From: Xanthobacter aminoxidans
GTDB lineage: Bacteria; Pseudomonadota; Alphaproteobacteria; Rhizobiales; Xanthobacteraceae
Assembly (NCBI RefSeq): GCF_023571765.1
Contig: NZ_JAMJXC010000019.1
Coordinates: 1 to 64,000, forward strand
Reading direction: 5' to 3'
Length of the DNA stretch: 64,000 bases
The notes below the pieces were generated by a model. It was given only the letters and a program-made list of their open reading frames with translations. It made no database searches and had not been told where the DNA came from. Shown one piece after another: positions 26,029 to 34,675 of the stretch (position 1 is its first letter; each line of letters starts with the position of its first letter). The translations under genes and the position numbers were made by a program.

Positions 26029-26706
26029 ATGGCCCATGGGGAAAGTGCGCCGTCTTCCCGTCTCGCGCACATCGGCCGGCCTGTCGTGACCCAGCTCATC
26101 GGACTTTTCCCCACCCCCGTAATGCGCGTCGAGGGCCTCATCGGCCCGGCCGACGTGGAGGCGCTCGCGGCCGAGGTGGCGGACCGCACCTCCCTCACCA
26201 ACGCCTATTCGGACCTCCTCTCCCACACCCCGGTGGCGGGCGACCAGTCCGACACGCTGCTGTCGCGGCTCGGCGCGCTGGTGCTGTCCAAGGTGGCGGA
26301 GTTCGGTGAGGTGCTCTTCGGCGAGGCGCTGAACTGGCAGATCAAGGAAATCTGGGTGAACGTGCTGGAGCCGGGCGGCCATCAGGCCATCCACACCCAC
26401 GCCAACAGTTTCATCTCCGGCGTGGTCTACCTGACGGAGGCGCATCCCTCCGCCAACATCGTCTTCCACAAGGCCATCGGCGGCAGCGGCTTCATCTTCG
26501 GCAACACCAATCCCGGCGCGCGCATCAACGCCTTCAACGGCGGCAAGTTCGCCATGCCGCAGACGGGTGCGGGCGACCTCGTGATGTTCCCGAGCTATCT
26601 GCTGCACGAGGTGCCGGTGAACAAGGGCGGGAGGCGCATCTCGGTGGCCTTCAACGCCATCCCCGACCGGCTCGATAATTTCGGCTACGCCATCCACTTC
26701 TCGTGA
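26029..26706 (+). CDS. 2OG-Fe(II) oxygenase-like protein (TIGR02466 type)
   Basis: The 225-residue protein resembles the putative 2-oxoglutarate/Fe(II) oxygenases of the TIGR02466 group. A double-stranded beta-helix core is suggested by HTHANSFISGVVYLTE, which holds the first iron histidine(s), and FPSYLLHEVPVNKGGRRISV, which holds the distal histidine and the arginine that would grip 2-oxoglutarate. The substrate is unknown. The gene stands alone downstream of the secretion operon, 42 bp after it; co-transcription is possible but no functional link is evident. A repeat element follows. Confidence 0.8.
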   Translation: MAHGESAPSSRLAHIGRPVVTQLIGLFPTPVMRVEGLIGPADVEALAAEVADRTSLTNAYSDLLSHTPVAGDQSDTLLSRLGALVLSKVAEFGEVLFGEALNWQIKEIWVNVLEPGGHQAIHTHANSFISGVVYLTEAHPSANIVFHKAIGGSGFIFGNTNPGARINAFNGGKFAMPQTGAGDLVMFPSYLLHEVPVNKGGRRISVAFNAIPDRLDNFGYAIHFS

Positions 26707-26711
26707 ACGCA

Positions 26712-26825
26712 AGAGCACGCGCCGATCTGATTGCATCGCAATCAGATCGGACAACGCGTTCTCTTTCTTGGAACCAGAGGGCGATTCACCGATCAAGTTG
26801 TTTCAACTTGATCGGATCGCGCTCT
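26712..26825. repeat. Paired-palindrome intergenic element
   Basis: Two perfect 12-bp hairpins lie 38 bases apart: ccgatctgattg/caatcagatcgg with a 5-nt loop (26722-26750) and ccgatcaagttg/caacttgatcgg with a TTT loop (26789-26815). The outer edges are imperfect inverted copies (agagcacgcg... and ...cgcgctct). The element is much more AT-rich than its surroundings and unlike the other repeat family here. It sits between two co-directional genes. Confidence 0.8.
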
Positions 26826-26846
26826 AGCCTTTTCAGGGAGAGGCCC

Positions 26847-27329
26847 ATGCGCCTTCATGCAGCAATCGCGGTGCTGGTCCTCACGTGCCTTGCGGCGACG
26901 GGGGCACGGGCACAGTGCGCGTTCGACCAGTCGGTGCCGAACGCCAACGAGGTGCTCACCGAGACACAGCCGGAAGTCACCATCGACTTCACCGACGAGT
27001 TCCGGCTCGATGACGTGCGCGTGGTGAGTCTCGACGACAAGGCCGAATGGCCCACCGACTGGGCTCGCCCTGCCGAGGAAGTGCGCCAGACCGCGTTCCG
27101 CATTTCCAAGCCCCTGCCGCCCGGCAAGTATCTGGTGGAATGGAACGGCTATCTGCGCCGCCACCACCATGCGGATGGCGGCTCCATCGCCTTCACCGTG
27201 GCGAAGCCCGGCGACATCCCGCCCGCTACGCCGGCGGTAGCTGAGCCAAGAGCCGCCGCGCGTCGGGGCGGCTCGGGTTCGCCCTATCCAATGCTTCTAG
27301 GAGCCGCCGGGCGCCCGAAGGATCAGTGA
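26847..27329 (+). CDS. Exported CopC-like domain protein
   Basis: The 160-residue product has a signal peptide (MRLHAAIAVLVL... ending ARAQ) and a beta-sandwich similar to CopC/YobA copper-resistance proteins: a region around PEVTIDFTDEFRLDDVRVVS and the closing KYLVEWNGYLRRHHHADGG with SIAFTVAKP. The three consecutive histidines could bind metal. The ATG at 26847 follows GGGAGAGG. The last ~35 residues, after the domain, are low-complexity and lie opposite the end of the convergent gene, overlapping it by 104 bp. No CopD is adjacent. Confidence 0.78.
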   Translation: MRLHAAIAVLVLTCLAATGARAQCAFDQSVPNANEVLTETQPEVTIDFTDEFRLDDVRVVSLDDKAEWPTDWARPAEEVRQTAFRISKPLPPGKYLVEWNGYLRRHHHADGGSIAFTVAKPGDIPPATPAVAEPRAAARRGGSGSPYPMLLGAAGRPKDQ

Positions 27330-29871
27330 CGGCGAGCTGGCGCGCCATGGCGATCACGGGGGCGTAGGCGGCATCGAAATCCGGGCTGATACGCACCAGC
27401 TCGATGAGTTGCGGCGCCAGCGTGCCGATGACGTCGCGCGGTCCCTTCGCCGCCAGCGCCCGGGCGCCCATGCCAATATAGCCGTCTCGCGCCTTCCAGT
27501 AGGCGGCAAGGCGCGTCTGGGTGGCCGGATCGGCCCCCGCCAGCAGCGTCTGTGGCGCCGGATGAAGCGCCGCGAGGAGCGCCACCAGACGGTCGGCGGG
27601 CCGCTCGCTTGCGGCATAGGCGGTGCCCGGCGCGGAGGCCGTCACCACCGGCCGGTCATCGGTGTTCAGGGGGGCATTGCCGGCGAAGCGGGCGAGGTCC
27701 GCCGGGCCGGCGAGGTGGAGGCCGAACAGGGCGAAGCTGCCGTCGAGATCGACGGCCTTCAGCCCCGTCGCCAGCGCGCGGTCGCGCACCCGGCGCTCCA
27801 CCCAGTCGGACGGGTAGGTCGCGGGCGTGCGGCGGCCGATCAGCGCCACGAGGGGCGTCTCCACGCTGAACTGGGCGAGCCATGCCGTCGTGTCCGGGAA
27901 CACGTCGAGGAAGGTGCGCACGATCACCTTCAGCGTCTCCATGTTCAGCTGGTGCAGCGGCAGCCATTGGCAGAACAGCCCGTCCGGCGCGAGGCGGTCG
28001 CGGATGGCGGCGAAATGCTCGCGGGCATAGAGGGCGCCGGAGCCATCCACGGAGGGGTGGTAGAGGTCCGCGACGATCACGTCATAGGGCGCGGTGCCTG
28101 CGCGCACGAAACGTCGGGCGTCGGCCACATGGATGCGGATGTCCGGGTTGCCGGCGAGGCGGGGCGGCGTGCGCTCGAAATAGGGGAAGCTCTCCACCAC
28201 CTCGGGCACCAGCTCCACGCCCTCTATCCTGAGGCCCGGATGGTCGCCGGCGGCGGAGAGGGTCGCGCCGGTGCCGAGGCCGAGGAACAGCGCGCTGCGC
28301 GGGTTGGGATGCAGCAACAGGGGGATGTGCGCCTGCCGGTGGTCCGAGCGCATGGAGGCGCTGCCGCCCATGCGGAAATGGTTGTTCACCTGAAGATGGC
28401 GGTCTCCGGCGGCATTGCGCACAACGCTCACCGCCGCCATCACGCCGTCGCGGTGCCACTCCAGCGCGCCGCCTTCCGGCACCTGCACGAATCGCAAGGA
28501 GACGGGCGCCAGCACCAGCGCCAGCGTCGCCGCGAGCGTCAGCCCGCCACCGGCCAGCGCGGCGCGGCTCCGGAGCGGCAGCGCCAGCACATAGGCGGCG
28601 GCGAGGAGCGCGAAGGCATATTTCGCGCCCATCAGAGGCAGCAACACCGGGCCGAACAGCATGGGCGCGAGCGCCGCACCGAGGGTATTGGCCGCAAGCC
28701 CCGGCCCGACGCCGCCGAGCCGGTCGGATGCGCGCTGGGCAAGCGCCGTGAACAGGGCGCCCATGGCGATCGTCGGCGGCAGAAAGGCCACGGCGGCCAT
28801 GGCGAGCTCGGCGGAGAGACGCCCGGCCACCGTCACCGGCAAAGCGGCCTTGAGGGCCGAGAGAATCTGCCCCGAGGCCCCGAGCAGCCCCGCGCCGGCG
28901 AGGCAGGCGAGGGCGGTGAGGGTGACGAGGAGGGCCACTGAGCCGTCCGCACCCGGCCCGCGAAGCGACCGCCACCGGGCATAGAGGGCGGCGCCCAGCG
29001 CAGTGCCCGCGAGGTAGCAGGCCAGGAGCACGGCGAAGGTGTAGATGGTGTTTTCCAGAATCTGGCTCAGCACCCGCACCGTCAGCACCTCGTAGCCGAT
29101 GCCGAGGAGGCCGGTGAGGAACAGGGGCGTCAGCACCGGGAGCGAGGCGGAGCCGGTCTCGGGCGCGCGAATCGGGCGTGCCGCCGGCACCAGTGCCGAT
29201 TCGCGGGCCACGGCCAGCATGGCCGCGGCGCAGACCGCATTCAGCACGGCGCACAGCACCAGTGTGGCGGAGAGGCCGAGCGCGGGGATGATGAGGAAGG
29301 CGGTGGCCAGCGTTCCCGCCACCGCGCCGAACGTGTTGGCCGCATAGACGTGCCCCACCGCCGCGCCTGAGGCGAGACGCGGCGCCAGCACGGCCTCCAG
29401 CGCCGGCAGGGTGGCGCCCATGGCCAGCGTCGCCGGCAGCAGCAGCACGAAGGGCAGAGCGAAGGCGACGGACCATTGCCGGAGCGCCGAGGCATCCACC
29501 GGCACCAGCGCTGGCACGAGGTCGCCGAAGAGCGGCGTTGCGCCGATGAGAACCAGCGCCCACGCGCCGATCATCAGCTCCAACCCCGCATACCAGACGG
29601 CAGGTCGGCGGCTCCCGGCGATGGCGCGGCCGAGCAGCAGGCTGCCGAGGGCGAGGCCGCCGAACAATGCGGAGATGACCCCCAGCACCGCCACCAGTTC
29701 GTGGCCGAGGCTGACCGCGAGCATCCGGGTCCAGACGATCTCATAACCGAGGCCGGCAAAGCCCGAGAGGGTCGCGACCAGCGCGATGGCGATGCCCGTG
29801 CGGGCGTTTTGGCCGAGCGTCAGGCGTTGCGGCGCGGCGGATTCGGGTTCCGAAGCCTGAACCTGGGACAT
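27226..29871 (-). CDS. Membrane-embedded spermidine synthase-like protein (fused transporter-like domain)
   Basis: An 881-residue protein with two parts. The N-terminal ~480 residues hold about fourteen hydrophobic helices arranged like an MFS/spermidine-synthase-associated membrane region (GLGYEIVWTRMLAVSLGH is a hallmark). The C-terminal part is a Rossmann methyltransferase/aminopropyltransferase-type domain with the nucleotide motif LFLGLGTGATLSAAG, acidic pair EGVELVPEV, and ADLYHPSVDGSGALY, followed by a helical repeat-like tail. I start at ATG 29871; a frame upstream is open but lies across hairpins. Family members are mostly uncharacterised. It follows the PHP-domain gene on the same strand. 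Confidence 0.83.
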   Translation of the reverse strand: MSQVQASEPESAAPQRLTLGQNARTGIAIALVATLSGFAGLGYEIVWTRMLAVSLGHELVAVLGVISALFGGLALGSLLLGRAIAGSRRPAVWYAGLELMIGAWALVLIGATPLFGDLVPALVPVDASALRQWSVAFALPFVLLLPATLAMGATLPALEAVLAPRLASGAAVGHVYAANTFGAVAGTLATAFLIIPALGLSATLVLCAVLNAVCAAAMLAVARESALVPAARPIRAPETGSASLPVLTPLFLTGLLGIGYEVLTVRVLSQILENTIYTFAVLLACYLAGTALGAALYARWRSLRGPGADGSVALLVTLTALACLAGAGLLGASGQILSALKAALPVTVAGRLSAELAMAAVAFLPPTIAMGALFTALAQRASDRLGGVGPGLAANTLGAALAPMLFGPVLLPLMGAKYAFALLAAAYVLALPLRSRAALAGGGLTLAATLALVLAPVSLRFVQVPEGGALEWHRDGVMAAVSVVRNAAGDRHLQVNNHFRMGGSASMRSDHRQAHIPLLLHPNPRSALFLGLGTGATLSAAGDHPGLRIEGVELVPEVVESFPYFERTPPRLAGNPDIRIHVADARRFVRAGTAPYDVIVADLYHPSVDGSGALYAREHFAAIRDRLAPDGLFCQWLPLHQLNMETLKVIVRTFLDVFPDTTAWLAQFSVETPLVALIGRRTPATYPSDWVERRVRDRALATGLKAVDLDGSFALFGLHLAGPADLARFAGNAPLNTDDRPVVTASAPGTAYAASERPADRLVALLAALHPAPQTLLAGADPATQTRLAAYWKARDGYIGMGARALAAKGPRDVIGTLAPQLIELVRISPDFDAAYAPVIAMARQLAVTDPSGARRLLEALDRANPSRPDARRLLAQLPPA

Positions 29872-29901
29872 GACAGAAACCGTTCCCTGAAAGCGAAAGA
29901 A

Positions 29902-29958
29902 GCCGGAGGCCCGAAGGCCCCCGGCATCCGAAGGTCTCGCGCCGGCCGTGGCCGGCGC
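29902..29958 (-). terminator. Double hairpin downstream of the PHP-domain gene
   Basis: On the minus strand, 22 bases after the stop, a perfect 9-bp stem gcgccggcc/ggccggcgc (29939-29958) is followed by a second GC stem (29902-29925, one mismatch) and then a pyrimidine-rich stretch ttctttcgcttt. This could terminate or attenuate transcription before the spermidine-synthase-like gene. Confidence 0.45.
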
Positions 29959-29979
29959 TTGTCTTTCGTCAGTTCCCAA

Positions 29980-31914
29980 TCACTTGGCGAGGGAGACCGC
30001 GAGCTTCTCGTTGGTCTCGACGAGGAGTTCCGGCTGGTCGGAGACGCGGATGAAGATGGGGTTCGTGTAGAACCACAGGTCCGACCACGCGGCCACGTCG
30101 TAGCTGGAGATCTTCTGGCCGTCGCGCACCACGAGGTGGGACGGGCAAGCGGCGTCGTTACAGGGCACGAACGGGCCCTGCGCGGCGTTTTCCGGATCCC
30201 AGTCGTTGAGCGGGTTGCCCTGGGCGTCCGTCTCGGCCGGCACGGAGGGCGGCAGGTTGGAGCCACGCACGCGGACGTACATGTTGTTCTGCACGTTCGG
30301 GATGGTGACGGTCATGGTGCGCTTGGTGCCGCGCGCCTTCCAGGTGGTCGGGCCGAAGGTGGCGATGATCGCCGCCGAGGCATTGGTGCCGGCGGTGTAG
30401 TTGGCGCTGCTGGGCGCCACGACGCCGGTCACGTCACCCTTGATGAACTGCACCTGGCGGAGCGTCGGCTTGTTGAGCGGCTCCTGGATGCCGATCTGGG
30501 CCAGCGACGGGTTGTTGAAGGTGTAGGGCGAGTAGTTCGGGTTCGTGGGGACATTGACCTCGAGGGTCAGCGTCACCGACTTGCCGCGCTTCACCACCAG
30601 CGTGTCACCCATGCCCGCCTTGGCGCCGAAGCCGGCCTTGGCGTTGTAGGTCAGCTCGCCGGTGATCAGGTCGCCCTGCACCGAGTAGACGTTGCCGGAG
30701 CGCACGCCGTCGACCACCACCTGCGGGCGCAGGGCCACATTCCGCTTGGGACGCGGGATGTAGAGCTTCTGGAACTCGCCCGGATAGAAGTCGTTGGTGG
30801 TGCCCTTCTCGTAGATGGAGAAGGCGCCGCGGTTGTGCCAGTCGGAGCTGGCGAAGAAGAACCAGTTGCGGCCTTCACCCAGCATGGCGTCCCACACGCC
30901 GCCGATCTTGGCGGCATAGATGCCGGTGCCGCCGAAGGTGGTCACGCCCACCGAATCGCAGCCGTTGCCGCAGAAGCCGGCGCGGTATTCGCCGCGGTTG
31001 TTCGACGCCTGGTGGCCGGGCTGGCTCTCGAAGCCCACCGCGACGGTCGGGCCGGCATTGTTGAAGTCGCGGAAGTGCTCGATGTTGAAGCCGTTATTGC
31101 CGTTCGGATTGAACACGCCGGCGCGCTCCACGTGCGCGGGCACGTAGTAGCTGTCGAGCGGATAGTACTTCTGCAGCCACTGGACGGAGGGCACCGCCTT
31201 GGCGTCGTGGTTCTTCTGGCCCGAGCCGGAGCCGGAGGCGTTGGCCACCTTGCCTTCCCAGTTGTGGGTCGGCGCGCCCTTGCTGAAGTCCGAATCGGAG
31301 CGGTCGAAGCGGTATTCGAACTCGGCCACGGCGCTCGCGTTGCCGGTGTCCTTGTCCTTGTTCCTGTTGCCGAACAGGCCCTTCTTCTCGATGGCGTTCT
31401 GCGGCTTCTGATTGCCGATCACCGCCATGGAGGTGTGCTCGTGGCCGGGCACGTTGGTCTCGATGCCGGCATAGAGCATCGGCACGCCGGTTTCCTTGGC
31501 GAGGCGGACGAGCTCGGGGAAGATGATCTCTTCCGCGCTCTGCCAGCGCCACATGGAGCGATGGCCCTGCGAGGTAGCGGTGTCGCCCTTGATGACCAGG
31601 CCCTGGACCTGATCGAAGAAGCGGCCCTTGCCGGTGGTGGAGCCGTCACCTTCCGGATCGTCCACGCGGCAGTCGCGCGGGCTGGAGCCGCCGTGATCGG
31701 CCGCGCCGAGCCATTCCAGGCCGTAGCTCTGGACCGCCTTCTTCACCATGGTCTCGACCGACGAGCGGCCGTCCGAGCACGGCGTGTGATTGTGGAAGTC
31801 GCCGGCCATGTAGCTGTCGGCGAACGCCTGCGTCGGCGCAAAAGCCGCTCCGCCGGCAACAACGAGGACCGACGCCCCCGCGATGAGCTGCTGTGTCAGC
31901 ACCCCGCCCTTCAT
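29980..31914 (-). CDS. Secreted PHP-domain protein (DUF3604-like)
   Basis: The 644-residue protein carries a signal peptide (cleavage after AFA, residue 32) and immediately after it a PHP-type metal motif, GDFHNHTPCSDG, with the HxH at 41-43, then AADHGG (Asp73, His74), PGHEHTSM and SSDWHNRG. These match the metal ligands of PHP phosphoesterases and DUF3604-like proteins, so a metal-dependent hydrolase acting outside the cytoplasm is likely. The C-terminal ~200 residues form a beta-rich domain. The substrate is unknown. It diverges from the PPIase gene, and the spermidine-synthase-like gene follows downstream. Confidence 0.82.
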   Translation of the reverse strand: MKGGVLTQQLIAGASVLVVAGGAAFAPTQAFADSYMAGDFHNHTPCSDGRSSVETMVKKAVQSYGLEWLGAADHGGSSPRDCRVDDPEGDGSTTGKGRFFDQVQGLVIKGDTATSQGHRSMWRWQSAEEIIFPELVRLAKETGVPMLYAGIETNVPGHEHTSMAVIGNQKPQNAIEKKGLFGNRNKDKDTGNASAVAEFEYRFDRSDSDFSKGAPTHNWEGKVANASGSGSGQKNHDAKAVPSVQWLQKYYPLDSYYVPAHVERAGVFNPNGNNGFNIEHFRDFNNAGPTVAVGFESQPGHQASNNRGEYRAGFCGNGCDSVGVTTFGGTGIYAAKIGGVWDAMLGEGRNWFFFASSDWHNRGAFSIYEKGTTNDFYPGEFQKLYIPRPKRNVALRPQVVVDGVRSGNVYSVQGDLITGELTYNAKAGFGAKAGMGDTLVVKRGKSVTLTLEVNVPTNPNYSPYTFNNPSLAQIGIQEPLNKPTLRQVQFIKGDVTGVVAPSSANYTAGTNASAAIIATFGPTTWKARGTKRTMTVTIPNVQNNMYVRVRGSNLPPSVPAETDAQGNPLNDWDPENAAQGPFVPCNDAACPSHLVVRDGQKISSYDVAAWSDLWFYTNPIFIRVSDQPELLVETNEKLAVSLAK

Positions 31915-32176
31915 GCTCCAACCCCTAATTTCCCACGGACGCCAGTCCGCCCGTAGGGGCCTCCTAGCCGCGTTCTGTGACCGCGTGCTGAAGGTTCTGT
32001 GACGCCGGGGAAGGTGAGCCGGGAAACCTTGCGAGACCTTTCGGACCCTGCGTCCGCCGCAACGCTGTCATCAAGCCGACACCGGTCCGCCGCTAGGGGA
32101 TGCGCCGTCAGCAGGCGTGGAAGCACGACGTGGCGGGGATGCGCTTTTTCGCGTCCCTGTGGGCGGGGGACGAGTC
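31915..32176. other. Divergent intergenic region between the PHP-domain and PPIase genes
   Basis: About 260 bases separate the two divergent starts. I see no convincing promoter pair, small gene or strong palindrome. The PPIase frame is open through part of it, up to a GTG at 32117. Confidence 0.4.
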
Positions 32177-33040
32177 TTGACGTCATCGGGTTTGAATACG
32201 GGCGCGGATGCCCCGGCCGGCACCAGGAACAAGAGCCTCATCCGGCGGCTGATCGGCGAGCCGCTGCTTCAGTTCATGGTGCTCGGCGCCATGATCTTCG
32301 CGGCCCATGCGGCGGTGACGCCGGCGATCCCGAAGGAAAAGCTCATCGAGGTTACCCCCGAGGTGCGCCAGAGCATCGTCGATGCCTTCAAGTCCACCCA
32401 CGAAGGCCGCGAGCCGGGGGCGGACGAGTATCGCAAGCTGGTCGACGTGTGGGTCCTGAACGAGATCACCTTCCGCGAGGCACTGGCGCAGGGCCTCGAC
32501 AAGGGCGACGAGATGATCCGCGACCGCATCGTCCACAAGATGCGCCTGCTCATCTTCAACGGCGTCGAGGTCAAGGAGCCGACCCACGCCGAGCTCGAAG
32601 CCTGGTACGAGAAGCGCCGGGCACAGTATGACGTGCCTGAAACCATCAGCTTCATTTCCGTGCCCTTCACCGGCCCGAACGCCGAGGCGGACGCCCGCGC
32701 GACGCTGGAGCAGATCGTCGCCGGCGAGGAAACCGAAGAGACGCAGAACCGCGCCCTCATCTTCGGCGAGCGGCCGCGCAAGTCGCTGGAGCCGTCGTTC
32801 GGCACGCCGTTCGTGGAGACGCTGGTGGCGCTGCCGCAGGGCGAGTGGCGGGTGGTCCCGTCGAAGGACGGCTGGAACGTGGTGCGGCTCGATGCCTATG
32901 CGCCCGGCCATCCAACCGACCTCGACGAGGTGTCCGCCCAGGTCGCGCTGGCGTGGAAGGACGAGCGCCGCCGCATCCTCGGCATCGCCGCGACCAAGGA
33001 CCTGGGCAACGCCTACGTCATCCGGCGTGGTGAGCCATGA
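32177..33040 (+). CDS. Membrane-anchored peptidyl-prolyl isomerase-like protein
   Basis: The 287-residue product has a transmembrane anchor (LLQFMVLGAMIFAAHAAV) and a periplasmic part with a SurA/PpiD-like helical chaperone region and a C-terminal parvulin-like domain: ISFISVPFTGP, then FGTPFVETLVALPQGEW with a closing WNVVRLDAY. Parvulins catalyse proline isomerisation and aid envelope protein folding. The start is uncertain; TTG at 32177 has an upstream ggggga, and a GTG at 32117 is an alternative. It overlaps the HupE-type gene by 4 bp (ATGA), so it is probably a dedicated folding factor for that protein. Confidence 0.78.
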   Translation: MTSSGLNTGADAPAGTRNKSLIRRLIGEPLLQFMVLGAMIFAAHAAVTPAIPKEKLIEVTPEVRQSIVDAFKSTHEGREPGADEYRKLVDVWVLNEITFREALAQGLDKGDEMIRDRIVHKMRLLIFNGVEVKEPTHAELEAWYEKRRAQYDVPETISFISVPFTGPNAEADARATLEQIVAGEETEETQNRALIFGERPRKSLEPSFGTPFVETLVALPQGEWRVVPSKDGWNVVRLDAYAPGHPTDLDEVSAQVALAWKDERRRILGIAATKDLGNAYVIRRGEP

Positions 33041-34026
33041 TCGCCCTAGCCGAAAGAGCGCCCGCGCGCCGCGCCTTCCGGTCCGGCCTGCTCGCGGTCC
33101 TGGCGCTGTTCTGCGCGCTTCTCCTGCCGTCGCTGGCCGCGCGGGCGCATGAGGCGACCATGGCGGTCATCACCCTGCGCGAGATCGCGCCGGGCCGCTT
33201 CATCGGCCAGTGGACCATGCCGCCGGCGGACGTGACCCTGCAGCCCATCTTCCCCGCCCACTGCCAGTGGAACCCGCCCGAACTGGTCTGCGGCGAGCGC
33301 GGGCTCACCGGCCGCCTCAGCTTCATGGGCCTCGGCAGCAAGCAGTCGGTGGCCACCATCCGGGTTGTCCCGCGCGAGGGGCCGGCCGTCGTCTACACGG
33401 TGAGCGCCGCCAAGCCGACCATGATGGTGGCGAGCGAGCCGGGCACCAATCTCGCGGTGTGGGCCGATCTTGCCGACACCTACGTCAATCTCGGCATCGA
33501 CCACATTCTGCGCGGCATCGACCACCTTTTGTTCGTGCTGGGCCTGATCTGGATCGTGAAGGGCGGCTGGCGGCTGGTGAAGACCATCACCGCCTTCACC
33601 GTGGGCCATTCCATCTCGCTCGCCGCCGCCACCTTCGGCTGGGTCGGCGTGCCGGAGCGGCCGCTCAACGCCGCCATCGCCCTCTCCATCGTTTTCGTGG
33701 GCGTGGAGATCGTGAAGTTGCAACGGGGCGAGCCGGGGCTGACCGCGCGCTATCCCTGGATCGTCGCCTTCGCTTTCGGCCTCCTGCACGGCCTCGGCTT
33801 CGCCACGGCGCTGACGGCGCTCGGCATCCCGCAGGCGACGCTGCCCATCGCGCTGCTGTTCTTCAACGTGGGCGTCGAGATCGGCCAGCTGATGTTCGTG
33901 ATGGCGGTGCTCGCCCTCATGTGGGCCCACCGGCAGGCACAGGCGCTGCTGCCCCGCTGGGGCGCGGCCATCCCGGCCTATGTCATCGGCTCCGTCGCGT
34001 CGTTCTGGTTCCTCACCCGCATCTGA
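33037..34026 (+). CDS. HupE/UreJ_2-type membrane protein
   Basis: The 329-residue protein has a signal peptide (ending ARA|HEA), an N-terminal extracytoplasmic domain of ~110 residues with two cysteines, and a C-terminal HupE/UreJ_2 membrane domain. The latter holds GIDHILRGIDHLLFVLGL (Asp155-His156, Asp162-His163), FTVGHSIS (His191), VGVEIVKL and GLLHGLGFA (His251). HupE and UreJ relatives are nickel-type permeases in hydrogenase and urease loci, but neither is present here. The N-terminal domain is absent from classical HupE. Two more HupE-type genes follow. Confidence 0.82.
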   Translation: MIALAERAPARRAFRSGLLAVLALFCALLLPSLAARAHEATMAVITLREIAPGRFIGQWTMPPADVTLQPIFPAHCQWNPPELVCGERGLTGRLSFMGLGSKQSVATIRVVPREGPAVVYTVSAAKPTMMVASEPGTNLAVWADLADTYVNLGIDHILRGIDHLLFVLGLIWIVKGGWRLVKTITAFTVGHSISLAAATFGWVGVPERPLNAAIALSIVFVGVEIVKLQRGEPGLTARYPWIVAFAFGLLHGLGFATALTALGIPQATLPIALLFFNVGVEIGQLMFVMAVLALMWAHRQAQALLPRWGAAIPAYVIGSVASFWFLTRI

Positions 34027-34063
34027 CCCTGCCTGGGGCGCACACCTTGGAAGGACATTCGAC

Positions 34064-34675
34064 ATGAAGTCCCACAGCCCGAACCCGGCGCTCGTCCTCG
34101 CCGGACTTCTCGCCATGATCCCGCTGTCTCCGGCCCTCGCCCATACGGGCACGGGCACGCAGATCGGCCTTGAGAGCGGTTTTCTCCATCCGCTCTCCGG
34201 CGCGGACCACATCATCGCCATGGTGGCGGTGGGCCTGTGGGGCGCGCAGCTCGGCAACCCGGCCATCTGGGTGCTGCCCATCACCTTCCCGCTGGTGATG
34301 GCGGTAGGCGGCCTGCTTGGCGTGATGGGCATCGACCTGCCCTTCGTCGAGCTTATGATCGCGCTGTCCGGCATCGCGCTCGGCGCCATGGTGGCCCTGA
34401 ACATCCGCCCGCCGCTGTGGGTGGCGGCGACCATCGTCGGCGTGTTCGCCATCTTCCACGGCTATGCCCACGGCAAGGAACTGCCGGATGCGGCCGATGC
34501 GGTGGCGTTCGCGGTGGGCTTCGTGGTGGCCACCGGCATGCTGCATCTTCTGGGCATCCTCATCGGCGTTGCGGTGCGCTGGGAGGCGGGGGCCAAGGCG
34601 GTGCGCGCCTGCGGCGCCGCCATCGGCTGCCTCGGCGTCTACTTCCTGCTCGGTGCCATCGGGATCATCGAATGA
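34064..34675 (+). CDS. HupE/UreJ-family protein (putative nickel permease)
   Basis: The 203-residue protein has a signal sequence (ends LAHTG) and six or so membrane segments. It carries the HupE signature HPLSGADH at 42-49, and a histidine-rich second motif IFHGYAHGKELP, both expected to bind metal. HupE of hydrogenase clusters is a nickel permease; UreJ serves urease. Neither enzyme is encoded here. The ATG at 34064 is preceded by ggaagga. It lies 37 bp downstream of the UreJ_2-type gene and its stop overlaps the next start (ATGA). Confidence 0.85.
   Translation: MKSHSPNPALVLAGLLAMIPLSPALAHTGTGTQIGLESGFLHPLSGADHIIAMVAVGLWGAQLGNPAIWVLPITFPLVMAVGGLLGVMGIDLPFVELMIALSGIALGAMVALNIRPPLWVAATIVGVFAIFHGYAHGKELPDAADAVAFAVGFVVATGMLHLLGILIGVAVRWEAGAKAVRACGAAIGCLGVYFLLGAIGIIE

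Noticed and set aside
29476-31956. Open frame on the plus strand opposite the PHP-domain gene
   Set aside because: It lacks motifs or a ribosome site, and it overlaps the signal peptide and PHP motifs of the real gene in antisense.
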